NCBI GenBank assembly: GCA_940337035.1
Contig: CALNHX010003011.1
Location: 62,001 to 126,000, forward strand
Length of the DNA: 64,000 nucleotides
Source of the DNA: Agriotes lineatus
Taxonomy: Eukaryota > Arthropoda > Insecta > Coleoptera > Elateridae
Direction: 5' to 3'
Shown here: positions 46,329-57,084 of the stretch, piece by piece
Layout: each line of letters starts with the position of its first letter
How positions within the stretch are numbered: the first letter of the stretch is position 1
The notes under the pieces: generated by a model
The model's input: the letters and a program-made list of their open reading frames with translations, nothing else
Told to the model about the DNA's origin: nothing
The model's database searches: none
Position numbers and translations under genes: made by a program

Positions 46329-46520
46329 CATTATTACTTGCGGAATTTATATCTGAAACCTGAACAACCCATGTATTGTAATATATCACAGGTAAACACG
46401 TAACATACCACAATGAATCGATGTAGATAGTGAATAGTGAAAAACCCTGTTAAAAATTTAATTGAGCCCTGTCATGTAATAGCACTACGTGCTGGACTGG
46501 CTATAAATTATTTAAAAAAA
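46329..46520 (+). other. Jockey 3' UTR and A-rich end
   Basis: This runs from the RT stop to TTATTTAAAAAAAAG. It abuts the palindrome that starts at 46521. Confidence 0.5.
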
Positions 46521-47947
46521 AGTTGGTATTATACATAGTCCAGTTACATTAAACGGAAAACCGCAGCATCTGCCGAAAAAATCCAAGTGAGCTGAAATTT
46601 CGCATACACCTTTATTTTGACATTATAAATAATGTCAAAAGTCAAGGTCAACGGTAACAGAAATAAGTTTTTTTGCAAATATCTTGCTTTCTATGGGTTT
46701 TATGACTTATTTAGTTCTTACAAAAAATGAAGTTTAGAAAATTCTCTACAAAAAAGATTATACAGGTTTTTTACGTACAACTAACCATTCAATAAATAAC
46801 ACACTGTTAGGTTTTGCAGACGGCTTTTACTTCCTTTTACGATAAAGGAAGTATTGGATTCACCCCAAAAATTCGAAATTGAGTTTTCAACAGATCTTCA
46901 CGTTTTAGAGTCCCCTGACCCCCAAAAAATATGTTTTTGCTCAATGGTCTGTGTGTCCGTCCGTCCGTCCGTCTGTCTGTCTGTCTGTGAACAGAATATC
47001 CCAAAAACTAAAAGACGTATGGCGTTGAAACTTCATATACAAGTTTTGTGTACTATCTAAATGCGACAGCAAGCTTTTGAAGAAAATCCTATAAGTGGAA
47101 GTATGATGTTTACTCTTGTGTTTCAAAAACGGCTCTAACGATTTTTTTCAAACTTTAAATTTTTATTATATTTTTAATGTATATTGATTGAGATGGCTGA
47201 TTTTTCAGTTGAATTTTAGAGGTATTCAACTGAAAAATCACCCATCTCACCTCATACACATTAAAATTATAACAAAAATGTAAAGTTTGAAAAAAAATCG
47301 TTAGAGCCGTTTTTGAAACACAAGAGTAAACATCATACTTCCGCTTATAGGATTTTCTTCAAAAGCTTGCTGTCGCATTTAGATAGTACACAAAACTTGT
47401 ATATGAAGTTTCAACGCCATACGTCTTTTAGTTTTTGGGATATTCTGTTCACAGACAGACAGACGGACGGACGGACGGACACACAGACCAATGAGCAAAA
47501 ACATGTTTTTTGGGTTCAGGGTACTCGAAAACGTGAAGATCTGTTGAAAACTCAATTTCCAATTTTTGTTGTGTATCCAGTACTTCCTTTATTGTAAAAG
47601 GAAGTAAAACCCGTCTGCAAAACTTGACAGTGTGTTATTTACTAAATGATTGGTTGTACGTAAAAAATCTGAATAACCTTTTTTGTAGAGAATTTCCTAG
47701 CCTTAATTTTTTGCAATAACTAAAAAAGCCATACGACCCATAGAAAGCGAGATATTTGCAAAAAATCTATTTCTGTGACCATTGACTTTGAATAACTCAA
47801 AACGCAAGCGCCATATCGTTGGGGACTTTTGATACATTATTTGTAATGTCAAAATAAAGGTGTATGCGAAATTTCAGCTCACTTGGATCTTTCGGCAGAT
47901 GCTGTGGTTTTCCATCTGATGTAACTGGACTATATATAATACCAACT
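46521..47947. mobile_element. 1.43-kb near-perfect palindrome (foldback element)
   Basis: The left end AGTTGGTATTATACATAGTC at 46521 is matched by the right end ending ATAATACCAACT at 47947. Arms of about 700 bases are complementary with only scattered differences, and the spacer at 47210-47230 is only a few bases. Both arms carry a CCGTCCGTCCGTCTGTCTG tract (46955-46988, complement at 47455-47480). Frames of 60-94 codons occur in mirror-image pairs and have no known motif. No transposase, and no clear target duplication was identified. Confidence 0.9.
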
Positions 47948-48289
47948 AATAGGCCTTGACCGAAAGTACGTATGCAAAATTTCAGCACTTCTATTTTTTT
48001 GGCACGCGGATCCTAATGTAGCTGGACTAATATTATATTGGTATATTGAGAGACGTTACTAACTAGTGATTCTGCTGGCATGGAGTAGCGTGTATCATAA
48101 TACAGTTGCAGTCTCAGATTTAATGATATAAAGTATTTTATCTACAACTATCAAATAATAAGGGCATTATATATCCAACTCTAAATACAAAAAGCGGCTC
48201 ATATTACATTAGTGGAATATGAAATTGCTTATTCCACAGGATTTTTTTTTAAATTAGTGGGCTACATTCTCAATACATGACATTAACGT
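47948..48289. other. No gene seen; outer copy of a GTAGCTGGACTA motif
   Basis: Contains a further short piece related to the palindrome (TAGCTGGACTAATATTAT near 48017), then plain AT-rich DNA. Confidence 0.5.
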
Positions 48290-48389
48290 CCAGGTTAGCA
48301 GGTCAAGTTTTACCTCAGCTTTGACACAGACTGACGCAAAACGTAACCTGCTAACCTCGAATTTGACATAGACTTACAGTGTCACCAAC
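48290..48389. mobile_element. Palindromic MITE, family copy 2
   Basis: Shares the core of the 14476-14660 element in reverse orientation: GTAACCTGCTAACCTCGAAT, then GACATAGACTTACAGTG, and TTTGACACAGACTGACGCAA. The left arm CCAGGTTAGCAGG pairs with CCTGCTAACCT. The other terminal parts are shorter than in copy 1. Confidence 0.75.
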
Positions 48390-48414
48390 TATATACATAG
48401 TTGTAGACACGCAT

Positions 48415-48508
48415 ATAATGGCTGTATTACACTTGGATGATTACAACACTCGCCTTTGGCTCGTGTGTAAACTTCATCCTCGTGTAATATTGCCTACATT
48501 ATATGCTT
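48415..48508. repeat. Hairpin, ~94 bp
   Basis: ATAATGGCTGTATTACACT on the left pairs with TGTAATATTGCCTACATTAT on the right; the centre is CTCGCCTTTGGCTCG. Probably a small MITE next to the one at 48290. Confidence 0.65.
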
Positions 48509-48934
48509 GTTAAATATAATACTATAATTTCACAGCGTCAAGAACCTAATAACGAACTGAAGCGCTTTTGGTGGCAAACAGTATTGATTTCAAAAAGCTG
48601 GTAGTACCTAATTAACAACCAAAGCAAAGTTCTCGTGCCTTTAAGGGTTTATGTAATTAAAAGTGTCCTAAACCGATGAGGCGCAGCTTGGAGCCATTGT
48701 TGAAATGAGAATATTTTTTCAAGTGTAGCTATGTTTAAAGATCAAGAAGGGCTAAGGATTTCGGTTACGAAACGATGCATCATGGAATAAACGGAATATT
48801 TTTTTACAGCTTATGACACCCAAAAAGTAAGCGTAGCTGAATACGAGAAGTGGGTTTCCTCCAATCACCAGATAATAGCCGTAGCAGTAAAATTAACATG
48901 TTTAATATTTTAACAAATAAGAAGTTAGCAGTCC

Positions 48935-49985
48935 AGCCAACAAAAATTTTGACCGGATACACGTTTTTTAAGCAAAAACGGTGTAAAAACCTGAGTTCTT
49001 TTTAGTTGGTCTAAAATTACCCAAAAGTTATCCATTTTTCGTAAATATTGAACCTATATGAAATAAAAGAAGATAAAATTTCTTACATTTTATGTACTAC
49101 ATTCAGCTGCGAGAACTCCGCAAAGCTATAGTTCAGTCAAATGGTAGAAAATAAGGCAAAGTTTTGGTGGAGTTTTTATATCTGGTTCCAATATGTTTTT
49201 CGGGTCGCTGTACACGATTATTAGGTTTTTCCAGCAAGAATTTTGACCGGAAACACATTTTTTTAAGCAAAAACGCTGTAAACAACGAGATTTTATTTAG
49301 TTTTTCTAAAATTACTCGCAAACTATCCAATTTCCAAAATCTTGAACGTACATGAAATGAAAGGGGATAAAATTTTCTACATTTTATGTCCGTCAGGTTT
49401 TTTTCTCCGATCAATCGTTCAGCCGCGAGAGCGCAGTGAAGTTATAGTCTAGTCAAATGGTAGAAAATAGGGAAATCTTTGGAGACTTGATATTTGGTTC
49501 CTATATGTTTTTTGGGTCTCTGTACGCGAAAATCAGGTTTTCCAACATTTCATTTATAAAGACTCCAAATACTCATTTCATATACCATTTTTGATTTACG
49601 AAAAATGGATAGTTTTCGAATTACTTTGAAATAAACTGCGATAGTTCCCTTGTTTTTGCATTTAACTCCAAACTCCGCGTCGCTCTCGCGGCTGAACAAT
49701 TGATCGGAGAAAAAAACCTCTAGTATATAAAATGTAGAAAATTTTATCCTCTTTCATTTCATATAGGTTCTAGATTTACAAATGTGGATAGTTTTCGAGA
49801 AATTTTAGAAAAACTAAAAAAACAGATTTTTTACACCGTTTTTGTTTAAAAAATCGTTTTCCGGTAAAAATGTTTGTTGGCAAACCTGATATTCGCGTAG
49901 AGCGAATATTGAAACTCCACCGAAACTTTTCTCTATTTTCTATCATTTAACTGGATTATAAGTACAGAACAATTTCGAAAGTACA
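48935..49985. repeat. ~300-bp repeat family: two direct copies and one inverted copy
   Basis: Unit 1 (48935-49230) and unit 2 (49231-49546) are in tandem. Both begin CCARCAA...TTTTGACCGG and share TTAAGCAAAAACG, CTAAAATTAC, GATAAAATTT, CTACATTTTATGT, TCAAATGGTAGAAAATA and GGTTCC...ATATGTTTTT. A third, inverted copy (about 49559-49985) contains the complements, including CCGGTAAAAATGTTTGTTGG near 49861 and GATCGGAGAAAAAAACCTC at 49701. No coding. The arrangement could be a foldback element with an internally duplicated arm. Confidence 0.75.
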
Positions 49986-51785
49986 TAAGTTGAACACTGC
50001 CAACCAGGCAAGTCGAATTTGTAAATAGATGCTTGTTTACTAATTGCAAATTATAATTAAGTAATTGAAATACACAATAAGTAACCTCCATCAAAACATA
50101 ATTCTACAAGTACCGCGATTAAAGTAGAAGCGAGACACGTGAGATACGCAGGTAAGCTCGAATCAAATTAAGTTTATGTAGCTTCTCAATTACATAGTAA
50201 GTACTATTTCATATATAAGGCCTTCATGCTGTTTCTTTGTATATTGCGCCACGTTATAGAATGACTACTGTTAGAAGATGAACGCTTCATAACACAAATC
50301 TGCTTCCATTGTCAACAATTAACTGATTGAATCGAAAATTAACTAACGGTTGACAGCACTGCTTCGCATGTTTGTCTTGTCTTTTGTAGCTAATGTCACA
50401 TTGATATTGACACCAAGCTCGATAGAAAGCTCACCTCAAAAAGAAAAGAAAAGAACTACAACTAAATTTCAAATAAGCATGCAGTGGTTGGAAGTAGTAA
50501 TCATAACTATGCCCATGATTGGTCAAAACAGACTCATCATTACACCCATATGAAAATCAAACATATTTTGTCAAAATTGCCAATTTGACATTCGGTGTGA
50601 ATCCTAACAAAAAAATAGAAAACTGATGAATAGTGGATGCAAGAAGCTAGCCTACAATATTTATTGGAATTATATAGGACGAGATTATTGTAAAACACGA
50701 GTGGTCACATAAACTTATATTTTCCTAATGTAAAACTCAGTTCGAATTCAGAGCGCCAACTACTGCATCCTTATTTGAAATTTAATATAAGCCTTAAGTG
50801 TAGTAAAATGTGATGGCTGATGAGAATAAATTTGTCATTGTCAATTCATAATAAGCTACTGCACTAGTTTACACTAGAGTGCCTGGGTATATACTGTTTG
50901 AGGCTTTCGCGGTTACTCGAATTATTCTTCTTAACCTGGAATTTCGGCTTAGACCGCGTAGTATGCCTGGGTATGTCAAATTTGTAGCAGAGGAGAGTGT
51001 GGACACGATTGTCAATCTGTTTAAGGTTATGAATTTAATAGTACAGCAAAATTGTCGAAAAACACCCCGTCACCTTAAAAAAAATGGCCGCGGCTATTCC
51101 TCTTGCCCAGTGGTTTAGGGTCATTAGACAAGTATAAAACCAAAAGGCCGTATCCCCACACCCTACCAAACAGCCGCCATCTTGATAACAATTAAGTTTG
51201 TTTTTTCTCGCACAGAAAAAGTTATTAAACAAAAAATGTTGGAAATAAAATTATACACATTTTTGATCAGTGCCGCGGTACCGAGAAGTTGGTATTTCAA
51301 ACAGTAGGGGGCGACAAAGTTACCAAAAATCCATATATCCATATATATATAATAGACTTGTCCGTCCGGGACGCTGTTTCAGCAGCCAAACCGTAAGAGA
51401 TAGAGAAAAAAGTTATATGTTTGGAAGGGTCATGTCAGGTCAGGAACAGAATTTCAGTCTCTAACACTAATTATTATCGTAAGTATCCTAATCCGATCTT
51501 TTTAGGTTAGATTCTAGGCAAATTTTATCAAGGCGAATGCGACTGGTAGTTTGCTACCAACAATGACGTCATATACGTACCTTTGGTGAATACGCGTTCT
51601 ATTTGCAAAACGGTCTTTTTTGTTTTATTAAATGAGACATTTGTCTCACTGGACTGCTAGTTTAATAACTAGTATATTGCTAGCGGCTATGAGTTGGGGA
51701 TCACCAAGGAAGTGAGACAGACAACCAACTCTTAAATGTATATGGTGAGCTGTGCGCAAGCGCGGCGGCGTCGTCCGCGCGGTGG
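49986..51785. other. No gene seen
   Basis: Short frames only, with no recognised motif. An AT tract lies at 51329-51350. The segment near 51340-51470 (starting TAGACTTGTCCGTCCGGGAC) has the look of a repeat but no second copy is present. Confidence 0.55.
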
Positions 51786-52201
51786 AGGAAGTGAACTTTA
51801 CATCCCGGTGCGCGGAGCACTGACCGCGACTATGCGCTCCTCACGATAGTGACGCAAAGCAAGCTTGTCGTTAGACAGTCATCGCATGTAAACTGTGAAA
51901 ACTCAAATTGTCGTGACGATTTTGATTTTAGTTTTACTTGAGTGTGCGAGCATTTTAGTTGATTTAAATATATTAAATAGTTACTATAATCACAGAAGAG
52001 AGATTATACAGAACAGACACTCACGGTTCGGCTGATTCTCGGCTACCATCGAATCCGATCAGCAGGCTCCGCCCATTAGCATGTAAACTGCACCACGAAA
52101 TGCATTTTGTAGTATTGAAGTTATGTAGTTATTCCACTTTAAGAAGCAAGTGTGTACTGTGTGCTCTTCTTATCGGTTTTATAAAACAGCAAAAATCAAT
52201 T

Positions 52202-52304
52202 CGAAAAAGAAAGGTGCTGATTGGTGCTCCGCTTTAAATTGCAACAGCAACCGTAGTCTTAATAATGAACTAAGTTTTTTTCGCTTTCCTCGAGATGCTG
52301 CCAG
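52202..52304 (+). pseudogene. THAP domain, first exon
   Basis: The translation KKKGADWCSALNCNSN, then LSFFRFPRDAA, is the N-terminal half of a THAP zinc-binding domain, with the first two Cys ligands in C-x4-C. The exon should end ...GCCAG|, joining AACAAAACAGTGG at 53083 to give RDAARTKQWVV, but the bases after the exon are TTAAAT rather than GTAAAT. An ATG was not found directly upstream. Expected role: sequence-specific binding of the element's ends. Confidence 0.7.
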
Positions 52305-53082
52305 TTAAATAACATTCACAATTATTTATAGTTTCTTAGAATTTTTTTTAATATTCTATCATCTCTCTGCTTTAAGTATGACAAATCTGCATTATTTAAA
52401 CGTCAAACACCAAGACTTATCAGTGAAGAATTTTAAACTCTTATTCATGTAAGCAGTATCATTTTTATTTTGGTTTCACGCTGGCAAAAGCCATTAGTAT
52501 AAAAGCAAATATAAAACACTATATACAATGTACACTTCTATTCATAAAAAAACGTACAAGTGTTGAGCGAGATTTTCGCAATATTTCATTATCTGTAAAC
52601 ACAGCTTTTGTAAATGTAATTAGCAACATTGAACTATAAACATGTAACAACCACATTTCTGTTCAACTCTATTTGAATTAATAATACCATTTTTTAATAG
52701 CAAATGTGTTAATATCGTTCCATTTACCACATGAAATAGTAGATGTACGTTTTTTTATAAATACAAGTGCACCTATAGGTACATTTTATGTAAAGTTTTG
52801 AAAGTGTACCTACATTTTTAAAATTTTTGAACTTAATATCAATTTCAATAACTCAGGTTAAACAGTTGTAGGTTACTAACCACCTTTGGAACACGCGATT
52901 CTTACGTACTTTTATTTGCAGTTTTGAGTTTACTGTAATTAAAATAGTTTATTGGCTTTGCAGGTTATCGTTTCCTAAAATAAATTAGTTAGTAACAAAG
53001 AAACAATGCAATAAAAATTGTATTTATGTTTAGAAAAACCCGTCATATTTCTGTACCTTACTGTCCTTACTATTCCTTGCAG

Positions 53083-53751
53083 AACAAAACAGTGGGTGGT
53101 TAATACCAGAAGAGAAGATCTCATTACTAAGGATACAGACTATTTATACAAGAACTTCAGATTATGCAGTAAGAATTTAGAGGACTGTATGTTCACAAGC
53201 CATTTAAAAAACAGACTTCTTGAGCTAGCATCTCCCACATTATTTGACATCCCGAATTCTCCCCCATTAATTACAAATAGAAGAAAAGCTCCATCAGAAC
53301 GACTTATGAATTCCCCAAGAAAAAAATTAAACTTCCAATACCTACAGCTGCGCTCGCCTCCGACACTGTAGAAGCTATCCCAGATTCATCGCAAAGACGC
53401 GAATCAATTAATGAAGAACCACTTGTCGACTTAACATGCCAAGATTCAGAAAATATAAATGCAACTGTCAGTACTCAGACTAGCTTTGATTTGTCTTCCA
53501 ATACACCGAGAAACCGTCGGCTAAAACAAAATTTAAAACAACTTAGGACAGAGCAGGCACTCTTTAAAAAAGCACTACAGAAGGATCCAGTATGGAATAT
53601 GTTACCATTGCTCAATTCCAAACATTATCTTCACGTTTTTGCCAGAATCGCTAGCGAAAATTGTCCAAACACAAATAACGTTAAAAGCAAAATCCAAAAG
53701 AAACATACTCTAGTGACTTTTAAACTTTTTTGGCAAAAATGGACGAAATAA
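53083..53751 (+). pseudogene. THAP domain second exon and linker, frameshifted
   Basis: After acceptor TATTCCTTGCAG the frame reads KQWVVNTRREDLI, LCSKNLEDCMF and LLELASPTLFDIPN. In THAP domains the third and fourth ligands are C-x2-H followed by Phe; here the His is Asn (CSKN), and the AVPT box reads ASPT. A one-base shift near 53325 moves reading to the frame ending KLFWQKWTK at 53751, a linker with a basic, coiled-coil-like segment (RNRRLKQNLKQLRTEQALFK) and VWNMLPLLNSKHYL. The gene breaks off there. Confidence 0.72.
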
Positions 53752-53877
53752 AGAAGTCGTTACAAGATGACCAAACTATTAAAAAATGTTTTGAAAATAA
53801 ATCAATAAAAATATTTACTACAGATTACTAGCAACTGCAAAACATAGTAGGTATGCAATAAAGAAAGTAATTTACCT

Positions 53878-54307
53878 ATGTCAAATGCATTGCGTTATGT
53901 TACAGGATATCTGTATAGGAAACGTATGTCTAGGCACACCTGTGAAATTTGCGAAGAATATGGCAGGAAGGTCGATATTCAGAGTTCTGATAACAATCTA
54001 AAATATAAAGCTTATGGCCAATTATATATTCCCCTATGCCCCACGATGATTTCTTTGCATATACTGTTATCTTAGAAAACTCAGATTACCAACGCATCAA
54101 CCTTGCTACAAAAACAGGAAGTAGGAAATTACTTGTTAAGAAAACTGCGTCAAGTACCTCAATTCGAGCATCCCTGCAAAGATTTTCCACTGGAATATCT
54201 TCTAAAATTGTTCGACTACGAATTTATTATATAATAAAATTTGCAAATAAGGAATTCATTAATTCCACACCTAAGAATTTAAAAATAATCACCCTTTCGC
54301 ATCAGTA
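53878..54307 (+). pseudogene. C-terminal part of the THAP/P-type transposase
   Basis: NALRYVTGYLYRKRMSRHTC, CEICEEYG and KAYGQLYIP are followed, after a shift near 54040, by DDFFAYTVILEN, then RLRIYYIIKFANKEFI and a stop after LSHQ. The NALRYVxGYxxRK motif followed by a Cys pair is typical of the end of THAP-type transposases. The DDE core that should precede it is absent: only about 125 bases separate this from the linker ending at 53751. Confidence 0.65.
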
Positions 54308-54636
54308 ATATTTTAAGCATGTATTATGTTCACATATACCTTTATGTTCCGATCTTTTATTTCTGTTAAAATAAAGTTTATCTGTACCTAAGCGCAAGTC
54401 AAGTTTTTTCTTATTGATTTAGTATATTTCTGTTTCACATTTATATTAATTCGATAGCGAATATTTTAAGAACGCATGCTAGCACTGCTAGAAAGTGCAG
54501 TGGAATACTTGCTAATGGGCGGAGCTTAAGAAGGCGCGTCGACTGCAAGGTCATCGAAACATGCAGCTGAAGATCAAAAGTACCGACGGTAAGTGTCCGT
54601 TCTGTATAATCTCTCTTCTGTGCTATAATCAGAGAA

Positions 54637-54879
54637 ATGTCTTCAAAAGCATCCACTACTATTTGTAAATATTGCGATAAAAGCTTCAGTAAACTTTGCC
54701 ATCTATACACAAATATTTTAAAAAAATATCAAATAGAGCCTACATTTATACGAAAACCTAAACTCGTGCGTCCTTCTTGTTTTGGATTTTTTTCTACGTA
54801 TAGTAATCTTCGATATCATTTGATTAGGGGAACAGAAGAGAGTGATCATTCCTATACGAAAAATATAGGGACATTTTAG
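54637..54879 (+). pseudogene. Degenerate C2H2 zinc-finger frame, 80 codons
   Basis: The frame MSSKASTTICKYCDKSFSKL has C-x2-C and the F/L spacing of a C2H2 finger. The histidines expected near LYTNILKKY are Asn and Tyr. A second half-finger PSCFGFFSTYSNLRYHL keeps one His. It starts just after the right end of the P-type element and lies in the outer element, so it may be the remains of that element's own DNA-binding gene. Cannot be assigned to a family with confidence. Confidence 0.4.
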
Positions 54880-55412
54880 ATATGGCGGTATTTCTAATTT
54901 ATATCTATCTTAGAATTTTTTTATTTAAATTTTTATCTACAATAAATTTTTTAAAATTTATGTAATATTTAATTTCTAATATGTGTAAACTCCTGAATGT
55001 ATGTCTTGAATGTATTATTTTTAAATTATGTACATAGAAAACAAATTTTAAATAGTTTAAATATTTATTAGGTCCCTAAAACTAATTGTATGATGTTGCG
55101 ACCTAGCTAACATTGCCTTTCACACAGCCCGCGATTTTTTTATTTTATAATATTGCAAGGGAAAATTTAACATATAAAAACAAATAAACCCAAAAATAAG
55201 AAAATTGAGGAGCAGGCGAGATTTTTACATAAAAAAAGAGTTTCACATCTAACAGATTCTAGTCTGTTATAAATTCAAACATATTAACATATTCTAGCTA
55301 TTGAATATTGCTCCAGTATATTGTTTAATGCGAACATCTGTTTCTTTAATGTTGGAAACCTTACAGTGGCTTAGCATTAAGCAAAGGATTTATTTTAATA
55401 CGCTAGTTTTAA
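54880..55412. other. No gene seen
   Basis: AT-rich DNA between the zinc-finger frame and the next foldback. Confidence 0.6.
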
Positions 55413-55715
55413 TTCATATTCTTTTTTGGGTATTTCGCCTCTCTGCAAATTAAAATTATTAAATAACGTATTAAAAAACGAACGTTTCGAAGGACAATCT
55501 GCCCTCGTTGTCAACGAATAACAATTAAAAAGGAACAAGAAAACTTAGCTTTTTCACGGAGATTGAAAACCACCCAGTTTTCTTTTTCCTTTTTAATTGT
55601 TATTCGTTGACAACGAGGGCACATTGTTCCTCGAAACGTTCGTTATTTAATACGTTATTTAATAATTTTAATTTGCAGAGTGGCGAAATACCCAAAAAAG
55701 AATATGAATTATAGA
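55413..55715. mobile_element. Palindromic foldback, ~300 bp
   Basis: ATTCATATTCTTTTTTGGGT on the left is answered by ACCCAAAAAAGAATATGAAT on the right. Inner arms include AACGAACGTTTCGAAGGACA and GTTGTCAACGAATAACAATT with their complements. The ~60-base centre contains AGATTGAAAACCACCCAG. Confidence 0.85.
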
Positions 55716-55764
55716 TTCACGCCACAAAGAAGTTTCAGAGATTACGCTAGTTTTAATTTTTTAA

Positions 55765-56070
55765 ATTATTAATAATAAACTGCCTAGTTATATGACTGAA
55801 TTTATAGAATACAATAAGGATATTCATAATTATAAGACTAGATTTGTAAATGACTTTAGATTGCCCTTAACAGCAAAATCATGTTGTCAAAAAATCTTAT
55901 TCTATAATGGACTCAAATTATATAATGAAATGCCGAACGAAACTAAACAGGCTGCTAATTTATATCAGTTTAAAAAGCTTTGTTCAAGATATGTTAAATC
56001 TGTTTGTTAAATAACAATATCTGTTTTGTAAACATCTTAAGGATGAACAAACCAACATCTATCTATCTAT
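55765..56070 (+). pseudogene. LINE 3' end fragment (CR1/L2-like C-terminus)
   Basis: NNKLPSYMTEFIEYNKDIHN leads to KTRFVNDFRLP, LFYNGLKLYNEMPNETKQ and FKKLCSRYVKSVC and a stop. This matches the last ~80 residues of CR1/L2-type RT proteins (IHNYxTRxxxxFRLP...GLKLYNxLP...FKKKxxxF). The 3' UTR ends with an ATCT repeat (56060-56075). The upstream ~2.5 kb of the element is missing: a 5' truncation typical of LINE copying. Confidence 0.75.
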
Positions 56071-56297
56071 AAAATATTAAAGCACATACCGATAATTTTT
56101 ATTTCTATATTTAGATTCAAAATAATCTTAAAAAATTATTACCTACAAACATATTCTAATTCACGATATTTACCGCGATTTTTAACTTCATTAGAATTCC
56201 GCGAGAGTGCGCATAATCGCGATAAGGTTCGCATCGTCTCGTTAGGAGCGCATAGTCGCGGTCAATGCTCCACGCACCGGGATGTGTGAACTTTCCA

Positions 56298-56814
56298 GTC
56301 AAATTTAAAACTCGCTTCTAAAGGCGGAGTTTGAATTCTCAGTCATGCGCACTAGACGCGTAATACTCAGAGTGAGATTATGTCGGCGCCGTAATATTTT
56401 CGGCCATTTCGAGGCCCTGCCAGCAATATATGTACAATGCACATATGCAAAAATCTGTTTCCGCCATTCTAGCTCTGTGGGGGTCGTTTTTTCCAAAAAT
56501 TGCGAATGTGAAAGTTGCAGTGCTTTAAAAGTATGCACGAATCTCTTTTAATAATGTAATTGATTTAAATCGTCTCGGAGTGACAGCTCTTCAAAATCCG
56601 CGCAGAGCGGAGAAGTAGAAAGAAGTAAATTATTTATATCCCGTATTTATTATAACTAACTAGATGCCATGTCTGCCATTTGATTAATATAAAGAAAACC
56701 ATTATTGATCGTACTATTATTCATTTTTAATCAGAATAAAATTACAAAACAGCACTCGCAATTGTATTCACGTATTTTTTCCAATAATTTTTCACATTGC
56801 GAACCCACCTATCT
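56298..56814. other. No gene seen
   Basis: A short GC-rich start (56300-56470) and then AT-rich DNA; only short frames. Confidence 0.6.
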
Positions 56815-57010
56815 CACAACTTAGAATAACCAAGATGATTTATAATCATCTCCACAACATTGCGTCCCGATTCCAAAGCATTAACAATTTCTCGAGCAGT
56901 CACGCTTCGATCTTCACGAATCATTGCAACAATGGGCAACTTTGTTTCATCTGCTCCAACAGTAACGGGTCTTCCTGAACATGGCTAATCGAAAATATCG
57001 GTTTCACCAG
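56815..57010 (-). pseudogene. Mariner transposase fragment (N-terminal HTH)
   Basis: The minus strand reads SGRPVTVGADETKLPIVAMI, then REDRSVTAREIVNALESGR, then VVEMIINHLGYSK. This corresponds to the GRP motif linker and the second helix-turn-helix of mariner-type transposases (SGRP...IxxDRRxTxxEIAxxLxIS...LGYxK). A stop occurs just upstream (DxPCSGRP). Both sides are truncated. Confidence 0.65.
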
Positions 57011-57084
57011 CCCTAAATTCATGATGACCTAAGAAATATCCCTGCAGCAAGATTAAAGTCAAGAAGATCCCCATTATAGTTTCC

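Larger units (their letters stand above)
51991..54622 (+). mobile_element. P-type element with THAP domain, 2.6 kb
   Basis: Termini CACAGAAGAGAGATTATACA (51991) and TATAATCTCTCTTCTGTG (ending 54622) are inverted repeats. Subterminal parts (GCTCCGCCCATTAGCA near 52066-52081 and the complement near 54514-54529) also match. CTATAAT is duplicated at 51984-51990 and 54623-54629; P-type elements usually make 8-bp copies, so the border may be off by a base. The inside encodes a THAP domain in two exons and the C-terminal part of a transposase. The central catalytic region is missing, so the element is an internally deleted derivative. Confidence 0.82.
51786..56297. mobile_element. Outer element with ~65-bp GC-rich inverted ends, heavily invaded
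   Basis: CATCCCGGTGCGCGGAGCAC and GACCGCGACTATGCGCTCCT (51801-51841) are repeated in inverse as AGGAGCGCATAGTCGCGGTC and the complement of CATCCCGGTGCGTGGAGCAT at 56242-56284, with GAACTTTAC/GTTCACAC next to them. This implies one element whose ends are these repeats. Between them lie a P-type element, a degenerate zinc-finger frame, a foldback and a LINE tail. No transposase of its own is recognised and exact ends and duplications are uncertain, so the superfamily is unknown. Confidence 0.55.

Noticed and set aside
47313..47597. 94-codon gene and its mirror at 46941-47126
   Set aside because: The same peptide appears from both arms of the palindrome and contains a GTCC microsatellite translation; no homology recognised.
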